A stretch of 39,387 bases of DNA from Marinagarivorans sp. (GTDB taxonomy: Bacteria; Pseudomonadota; Gammaproteobacteria; Pseudomonadales; Cellvibrionaceae): contig JANQJB010000162.1 in NCBI GenBank assembly GCA_028281865.1, positions 1 through 39,387 on the forward strand. Direction: 5' to 3'. A program made the translations under genes and the position numbers. Within the stretch, counting starts at the first letter, position 1; every line of letters starts with the position of its first letter. This document shows, one piece after another, positions 33,886-39,387 of this stretch. Below the pieces are notes generated by a model, which was not told where the DNA came from, searched no databases, and saw only the letters and a program-made list of their open reading frames with translations.

Positions 33886-36615
33886 TTAATGCGCTTCATC
33901 CCAGTTGTCGCCCACGCCGGCTTCAACTACTAGCGGCACAGAAAGTTCCATCGCCTCGGACATCAGGGCAGAAACATAAGCGACAAGCTCGTCGACTTTT
34001 TCTTCTTTCACCTCAAAAACCAATTCATCGTGCACTTGCATTATCATTTTCGCATCGAGTTTTGTATCTTCCAGCCAATTGTCGACTGAGATCATCGCGA
34101 GCTTGATAATGTCTGCCGCCGTCCCCTGCATCGGTGCGTTAATCGCGGTGCGTTCTGCCGCTTGGCGACGCATGGCGTTGCGGTCGTTAATTTCCGGAAG
34201 ATAGAGACGCCGGCCAGCAAGCGTACTGACATAACCTTTTTTTGCCGCAAGTTCGCGCGTCTCGTCCATATAACGTTTAACACCGGGGTAGCGTTCGAAA
34301 TACACATCAATGTACTCGGCCGCTTCACCGCGATTAATATGCAGCTGCTTCGCCAAACCAAATGCTGACATACCATAAATTAAACCAAAGTTAATTGCTT
34401 TCGCGCTGCGCCTTTGTTCGGAACTGACATCTTCGCGCGCAACACCAAATACTTCGGCGGCCGTCGCACGGTGCACGTCCAAACCTTCACTAAAGGCTGC
34501 TAACAAATTTTCGTCGCGCGACAAATGCGCCATGATACGCAGTTCAATTTGCGAGTAATCCGCTGCAACAATTTTGTAACCTGGCGGCGCAATAAATGCC
34601 TGGCGAATTTGTCGACCTTCCGCTGATTTAATCGGAATATTTTGTAAATTGGGTGAGTTGGATGATAGGCGACCTGTCGCTGCAACGGCCTGGTGATAAG
34701 ACGTATGCACACGCTTGGTGCGCGGATTTATCATAAGTGGAAGTTTATCGGTATAAGTGGATTTTAATTTCGAGGCGCTGCGGTACTCGAGCAAAATACG
34801 CGGTAACTCGTAATTCAACGCTAACTCTTGTAATACTTCTTCCGCGGTTGAGGGCGCACCGGTCTTAGTTTTTTTTATGACCGGAATTTCTAATTTTTCA
34901 AATAAAATTTCGCCCAGCTGTTTGGGCGAGCTTAAATTAAACGGACCGCCTGCAATTTCAAACGCCTGCTCCTGCACAGCCTGCATACGTTCACCTAAAC
35001 GTTGACTTTGCTTTGCCAAAGCATTGGCATCAACCAGCGCACCATTGCGTTCCACTTTCGATAAAACCGACACGAGTGGTAACTCAATCGTTTCAAAAAC
35101 AGATTTTAATTCCGGCTCCGCATCCAGCTCCGGCCACAAACATTGATGAATTTGCAATGTAATATCGGCGTCTTCGGCGGCATAAGGGCCTGCTTGTTCC
35201 AACGCGATTTGATTAAACGTTAATTGCTTCGCGCCTTTTCCAGCGATGTCTTCAAAGTGAATGGTGTTGTGGTTGAGGTGCGCCATGGCCAAGGTATCCA
35301 TATCGTGTCGGCCAGTGGAATTAACGACGTATGATTCGAGCATTGTATCGAAAGCAATACCCTTTAACTCAATGTCATAATTCGCCAACACATTAGCATC
35401 GTATTTTAAATTCTGGCCAACCTTTTTGAGGTTTTTGTCTTCGAGTATCGGTTTTAATAATGCGAGTAATCTGTGGCGACTAATTTGCGGGGGCGCATCT
35501 AAATAATCGTGAGCGCAGGGCACGTAGGCAGCCTTACCCACTTCGACAGAAAAAGAAACACCGACTAACTGTGCGGACATATAATCCAAACTCGTTGTCT
35601 CTGTATCAAACGCGATTAATTCGGCATTTTTAAGTTTTTCTAGCCAAGGCGCTAATTGCTGTTCATCTAAAACTGTTTCGTATTCAGTCGCTATCTCCTT
35701 TTTCGTTGGCACGGACTCGGTATCTCCGTCACTATTTTCCAATTCCGCAATCCAAGTTTTAAATTCCATTTCGATGAACAATTGCTGCAGCGCTTTTTTA
35801 TCCACCGCGGCTATTTTTAACTCGTCGAGACCAAAATCTAATTCGACGTCGGTTTTAATTGTGGCAAGCAAATAGGAGAGGTCGGCCTTGTCCTTGTTGT
35901 CTTCCAATTTTGCTCCCATTGATTTCGCGCCGCGAAAACTTAGCGTCGCAACCTCATCAAGGCGGCTATAAATGTCTTTTAAACCACCTAAGTTTTGTAA
36001 AAGAGCAAGTGCAGTTTTTTCGCCCACGCCGGGTACACCTGGAATGTTGTCGACCTTGTCGCCCATTAAGGCGAGAAAATCGATAATGAGCTCCGGAGGC
36101 AAACCAAACTTTTCGATAACACCCTCACGATCCATAACGGTATTGGTCATCGTGTTAATCAACGTAACATGATCATTCACCAGCTGCGCCATATCTTTAT
36201 CGCCGGTAGAGACGATTACATCGCGTTTCTGTTCAGTCCCTTGCAGCGCCAATGTACCTATCACATCGTCAGCCTCAACACCTTCAATACTGATTAAGGG
36301 CAAACCCATCGCGCGAATAATGTCGTGAATAGGTTGAATTTGTTCGCGCAAATCGTCCGGCATAGGCGGGCGATGTGCCTTGTATTCGGGGTATATCTCA
36401 TCGCGAAACGTGCCACCTTTTGCGTCAAAAACAACCGCTATTGGGCTGTCGGGATATTGTTTAAGTAGGCTGCGGATCATATTGATCACACCTTTCACCG
36501 CACCAGTGGCGTGGCCTTTGCTGTTGGTCAAAGGGGGCAGGGCATGATAAGCACGATAGAGATAAGAAGAACCGTCGACGAGGACAAGTGGTGGGGTCGC
36601 AGGGGGTGAGGTCAT
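33886..36615 (-). CDS. polA: DNA polymerase I
   Basis: 909 residues, full length. The 5'-nuclease domain (1 to about 300) has [46 protein letters not shown] and [17 protein letters not shown]. The 3'-5' exonuclease domain is complete: [22 protein letters not shown] and [13 protein letters not shown]. The polymerase domain has motif [18 protein letters not shown], motif [21 protein letters not shown] and motif [11 protein letters not shown]. It fills gaps and removes primers. The start at 36615 has only a weak AGG. It follows the znuA-like gene by 118 nt on the same strand. Confidence 0.99.
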   Translation of the reverse strand: MTSPPATPPLVLVDGSSYLYRAYHALPPLTNSKGHATGAVKGVINMIRSLLKQYPDSPIAVVFDAKGGTFRDEIYPEYKAHRPPMPDDLREQIQPIHDIIRAMGLPLISIEGVEADDVIGTLALQGTEQKRDVIVSTGDKDMAQLVNDHVTLINTMTNTVMDREGVIEKFGLPPELIIDFLALMGDKVDNIPGVPGVGEKTALALLQNLGGLKDIYSRLDEVATLSFRGAKSMGAKLEDNKDKADLSYLLATIKTDVELDFGLDELKIAAVDKKALQQLFIEMEFKTWIAELENSDGDTESVPTKKEIATEYETVLDEQQLAPWLEKLKNAELIAFDTETTSLDYMSAQLVGVSFSVEVGKAAYVPCAHDYLDAPPQISRHRLLALLKPILEDKNLKKVGQNLKYDANVLANYDIELKGIAFDTMLESYVVNSTGRHDMDTLAMAHLNHNTIHFEDIAGKGAKQLTFNQIALEQAGPYAAEDADITLQIHQCLWPELDAEPELKSVFETIELPLVSVLSKVERNGALVDANALAKQSQRLGERMQAVQEQAFEIAGGPFNLSSPKQLGEILFEKLEIPVIKKTKTGAPSTAEEVLQELALNYELPRILLEYRSASKLKSTYTDKLPLMINPRTKRVHTSYHQAVAATGRLSSNSPNLQNIPIKSAEGRQIRQAFIAPPGYKIVAADYSQIELRIMAHLSRDENLLAAFSEGLDVHRATAAEVFGVAREDVSSEQRRSAKAINFGLIYGMSAFGLAKQLHINRGEAAEYIDVYFERYPGVKRYMDETRELAAKKGYVSTLAGRRLYLPEINDRNAMRRQAAERTAINAPMQGTAADIIKLAMISVDNWLEDTKLDAKMIMQVHDELVFEVKEEKVDELVAYVSALMSEAMELSVPLVVEAGVGDNWDEAH

Positions 36616-36733
36616 AGTAGGCCTAGCATTTCGATTTGGAATGGAACGTGAAGGATACCGATTTGGCGCTCGGCTTTACAGGGGAAGCAGCAAACAGGCT
36701 CAACCGCATTCACAAACTTGTTTGGATTAGTGA

Positions 36734-37621
36734 TTACCGCGCAAAGCAATCAAGGAATGAGCGCGTAAGCTCAGCAAAAAAGGCATCAATGGTGTCAATC
36801 TCCTCCGAACTTGCAAGGATATCAGCACTTACCACCGGAAGAGAAAAAGTCGTTGCAAGCTTTGTTGAATGGGGGTCGTTTGCTTGAACAATAAGGCAGT
36901 GCGCTCCATTGAGCCTTTGCTTAAGTTCGCGAAGACGTTTCGCGCTCAAGCGCTGCTCTGGCATAGCTGCAACAGCAGCGACCTGCTTGAGCTTAAATGC
37001 ACTAACAAAATGACTATACGCATCGTGCGCCACACCAAAGGGCTTGGCGCGATAAGGCTTAAGCTGGCCGACCATCGTGTTATAACGCTTATCAATTTGT
37101 TTGTGCATCGTTTTTAGTCGAAGCAACAGTTCGCCGTTGTCACCAACACTCTTTTCACGCAGCAAATGAAAAATGGCCGCTTGCATCGCTTTAACATTTA
37201 ACGGATTTAACCAGACATGCGCATCGTCGCTGTGGCTATGATCGCGAGAACGCGCAATTTGAACCGGCCCCTGCTGAATAACATCGGGCGAAGCAAACGA
37301 GTATAACTTTAGATTGGTTTTACGCTTTAAGGGCTCCCCCAGAAAGTGTTCAAAGTTAGGCCCTATCCAAACTACAGCGTCCGCCCGCTTGAGTTTTCGC
37401 ATATCGGAAGGACGCAACGCAAATTGGCGAGGGCTAAGTTTTGCGGGCACTAAAGTTTCAATAATAAGATCTTCACTTTTAAAGCCTTCTAACATAAGTT
37501 CAAGCGGCCGAATGGAAACTAATAAACGGAAAGGTTCAGCGTAAACCGCTGAGGATAGCGAGAGCCCGAAGCCGAATAACAGACAGGCTAAGCTAAATTT
37601 TGATTGCTTGAACGTCGACAT
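36734..37621 (-). CDS. ZnuA/TroA-type metal-binding protein with substituted first ligand
   Basis: 295 residues from ATG 37621. The signal peptide ends in AVYA (cleavage near 28/29). The cluster A-I solute-binding fold is clear: LVPAKLSPRQFALRPSD (58-73), AVVWIGPNFEHFLG, a short His-rich loop RSRDHSHSDDAHVW with His135, and VAHDAYSHF with His199. In ZnuA the motif is SPHxY, giving the first zinc-binding His; here it is SPRQF, with Arg65. The other His ligands are present. Family role: deliver Zn(II) or Mn(II) to an ABC importer. No znuB, znuC or zur lies next to it. It may have reduced or altered metal binding. A frame extension to 37678 (GTG) is less likely. Confidence 0.85.
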   Translation of the reverse strand: MSTFKQSKFSLACLLFGFGLSLSSAVYAEPFRLLVSIRPLELMLEGFKSEDLIIETLVPAKLSPRQFALRPSDMRKLKRADAVVWIGPNFEHFLGEPLKRKTNLKLYSFASPDVIQQGPVQIARSRDHSHSDDAHVWLNPLNVKAMQAAIFHLLREKSVGDNGELLLRLKTMHKQIDKRYNTMVGQLKPYRAKPFGVAHDAYSHFVSAFKLKQVAAVAAMPEQRLSAKRLRELKQRLNGAHCLIVQANDPHSTKLATTFSLPVVSADILASSEEIDTIDAFFAELTRSFLDCFAR

Positions 37622-38109
37622 AAATACGAGGTGAAAAAGCCGACATGCTAGCAAATTTACAAATGTGGTCGAAGCCACAAAGACGCCATAGACCTCAATA
37701 AGCGTGGTGTTCTGGCGAATAAACGGGCCAAATGGCGAGAAAAGCGTGCGTGCGTTCCATATTTTTTCAACTCAAGCATCTAATATATAAGCCGAGCGCC
37801 ACACAGAATAAGAATAACGATTTAGGCCTTGTTCACATCGTGGCATTACTCTTAAGCGCGCTTGCTCTTGAGAGTAATTTTTTAAGGGTATTGGACTTAA
37901 TATGCACCCAACCTTGGCTCGAATGCTTTGCGTTGAAGATATCTCTTGGCCGAATTCAAGAACTTTGTTTATTCTTTCGGCACAGTTCTCTTTTAAGTTC
38001 TTTAAAGTCTTTAACTAAGTGTTAAGACGCTTTTAATTAATGGCCGGAGCTAGAGTGTTTATGGAGCTAGGAAACCCCATAATATAGCAATGCGTAATAC
38101 AAACAGATT
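37622..38109. other. 488-bp AT-rich intergenic region, no gene supported
   Basis: A plus-strand reading of 97 codons (37732-38025) is present but has no recognisable domain, an unusual composition and no good Shine-Dalgarno. Short direct repeats such as ggagctag near 38044-38068 and several agttctttaa-like stretches near 37983-38010 are visible. In pseudomonads zur-znuCB would be found on this side of znuA; nothing of them is seen. Confidence 0.5.
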
Positions 38110-38565
38110 TCAATCAGAAAATTGAACGTAATACCAATTGACACCAAGCTTATCAGTGACAGAAAATCCATTTCTTTTCATATTCAAAACATCAAACTTA
38201 GAATAAAGAAAACCATCAAACATTCTTAGATTATTCGAATATTTAAAGCTTGAAATTAAAATACTTCCATCGGCATAAACTACGAATTTATCATAACCCC
38301 CCAATCGCAGCTGAGAGAGAAACTTTGCATCCTCGTTAAGGGTACTAATCTTTTTAGTAGCAATTGCGTTTGCAAATATATCTCTCTCTTCTCCCTCAAA
38401 ATCATAATGATTATTGACGCTTAAGATAAACTCTTTTAACTGTGCTTTACTTTCACTTCTCCAGAACGAGGTTGATTCTTCTTTACTTGAACAACCTTGC
38501 AAAGAAAACAATAAACATAACAAAGGCAACTTGGGCTTATATAATAAATTCAAAAATTTAATCAT
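38110..38565 (-). CDS. Small lipoprotein, unknown function
   Basis: 151 residues from ATG 38565. The N-terminus MIKFLNLLYKPKLPLLCLLF followed by SLQGCSS is a lipoprotein signal with lipobox LQGC and acceptor Cys near position 25. The mature domain of about 125 residues is acidic and mixed alpha/beta (EFILSVNNHYDFEGEERDIF, YDKFVVYADGSILISSFKYS) and ends WYYVQFSD. I do not recognise a family. Its ATG overlaps the stop of the upstream unknown gene as ATGA (38565-38562), a signature of translational coupling. The start five codons earlier (38580) lies inside the upstream coding sequence. An immunity-type lipoprotein is a possibility, not a finding. Confidence 0.75.
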   Translation of the reverse strand: MIKFLNLLYKPKLPLLCLLFSLQGCSSKEESTSFWRSESKAQLKEFILSVNNHYDFEGEERDIFANAIATKKISTLNEDAKFLSQLRLGGYDKFVVYADGSILISSFKYSNNLRMFDGFLYSKFDVLNMKRNGFSVTDKLGVNWYYVQFSD

Positions 38566-39386
38566 AAACCACACCCACATGCATTATTGGCAAAGTCACT
38601 GAAAGATGCAAAGCGTCTAGCGCCAAAAATACCAAAATTAAGGCCACCTAAATTTGCTGGATCGGTAAAATTAACGTTGGATTGCCCTTGAGTTACAAGA
38701 CCTCCAAGTCCTCCTCCAAGCAAACGATAAGCTCCGTATAGAGGTCCTGCACTGCCTACAACTTGCGTTTCCAGTGCCCAGCCTGTTAGCACATATTGCA
38801 TGTCGTAGCTTTTTCCTAATCCTGTGTCGTAATGAAAACCTACTCCGTACCCTTCGAATGGTAAGAAGTCGTGCTCTCCTAATCGATGTGGATTATTAAT
38901 ATCCCGAATCGATTTAGCAAAGTCGAGAGAGCTATCAAAATTACCTTCGTGCCCAGCGGCACCACACATAACTTCACAAAATTGGCTACCGTGTAATTTA
39001 GATTGAGCATCAACAAGTTCCTTCTGTATCCCAGAGTCCGTTCCTTCAGGAGAACCTTCATTACTTCCACCTACAATCAACCTTCCTGACATAACAGGCC
39101 CACCATCAATACCATGCTTAAGATCCCAACCAGGGTCGGCTTCCATATCACTAGCTCCTTCAATCAAATCTCCGGCACCATCATCAGACCATACAATAAA
39201 CATCGGGTTAGGGTTTTTAGGTTGTTCTACACTAAAAACCGAGCCCATTTGTCCCGGCAAGCTGGAAAAATTTGCAAAACTGCCGCTAGAGCCAAAACCC
39301 ATAAAATGAGTCTTCGGAACGACGGTGTTATAGCCAAAGCTCTGCGTAGAATTAAACGCTCTAGTATACGAAGCGCCAGCAAACAA
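38562..39386 (-). CDS. C-terminal part of an unknown protein (runs off the window)
   Basis: 274 codons are open to the window edge; the first readable codon is a TTG, so the true start is probably outside. The sequence is Gly/Ser/Asn-rich with many aromatic residues (FMGFGSSGSFANFSSLPGQM, LLGGGLGGLV) and a central motif-like region, FCEVMCGAAGHEGNFDSSLD and HRLGEHDFLPFEGYGVGFHY. It ends with four closely spaced features, NNACGCGL. I recognise no domain. The composition and the end-of-gene coupling to a lipoprotein resemble secreted or polymorphic-toxin C-termini, but no toxin motif was identified. Confidence 0.6.
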   Translation of the reverse strand: MFAGASYTRAFNSTQSFGYNTVVPKTHFMGFGSSGSFANFSSLPGQMGSVFSVEQPKNPNPMFIVWSDDGAGDLIEGASDMEADPGWDLKHGIDGGPVMSGRLIVGGSNEGSPEGTDSGIQKELVDAQSKLHGSQFCEVMCGAAGHEGNFDSSLDFAKSIRDINNPHRLGEHDFLPFEGYGVGFHYDTGLGKSYDMQYVLTGWALETQVVGSAGPLYGAYRLLGGGLGGLVTQGQSNVNFTDPANLGGLNFGIFGARRFASFSDFANNACGCGL

Positions 39387-39387
39387 C

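Noticed and set aside
37732-38025. Plus-strand 97-codon reading between the znuA-like gene and the lipoprotein gene
   Set aside because: No domain, no Shine-Dalgarno, composition unlike neighbours; too weak to call a gene, but not excluded.

Overview
The window is ordinary gammaproteobacterial chromosome. Gene order and protein flavour point to the Cellvibrionales/Pseudomonadales side (relatives of Teredinibacter, Saccharophagus or Cellvibrio), but this is inferred from synteny and not from a marker gene. It carries an rpoH-ftsX-ftsE-ftsY block, rsmD-coaD, gmk-rpoZ-spoT-ridA, crc next to pyrE, the slmA-argB-algC-coaBC-radC-rpmB-rpmG neighbourhood, mutM, and polA with a znuA-like gene. No tRNA, rRNA, CRISPR array, transposase or phage gene was seen.

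Layout. 1-4.2 kb: the start of an ADOP/MacB-type permease running off the left edge, a structured repeat (copy A), a rhomboid protease, a YjfI/PspA-like pair behind a small membrane protein, and a DUF423 (YgdD) protein. 4.3-8.2 kb: ftsY-ftsE-ftsX followed by rpoH. rpoH has its own leader with a sigma-E-like and a sigma-32-like promoter, and a clear terminator. 8.3-13 kb: rsmD-coaD on the plus strand converging on the gmk-rpoZ-spoT-ridA cluster. 13-18.8 kb: a GST-fold protein, a chemoreceptor, crc, pyrE and a DUF4124 protein. 18.8-26.1 kb: the slmA/argB/algC/coaBC cluster (minus strand) and radC, rpmB, rpmG (plus strand). 26.1-29.2 kb: repeat copy B, an orphan HyuA-type hydantoinase/oxoprolinase, and mutM. 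29.2-33.7 kb: a five-gene phosphorelay-like locus. 33.7-37.6 kb: a probable small RNA, polA and the znuA-like gene. 37.6-39.4 kb: an AT-rich, unfamiliar end with a lipoprotein translationally coupled to an unknown, truncated protein.

How parts work together. The housekeeping blocks cover membrane targeting and division (FtsY, FtsEX), heat shock (RpoH), (p)ppGpp and GTP metabolism (Gmk, RpoZ, SpoT), CoA (CoaD, CoaBC), pyrimidine and arginine synthesis (PyrE, ArgB), sugar-phosphate supply for polysaccharide (AlgC), carbon catabolite control (Crc) and DNA repair (RadC, MutM, PolA).

Least explained parts: (i) two intergenic elements with the same 53-nt core but unrelated, perfectly self-complementary arms; (ii) the 29.2-33.7 kb signalling locus, in which an HD-GYP-like output domain and a histidine-kinase-like protein have both lost key residues, facing a divergent HTH-receiver regulator; (iii) a polA-linked structured RNA with a C-rich terminator loop; (iv) the coupled unknown/lipoprotein pair at the right edge.
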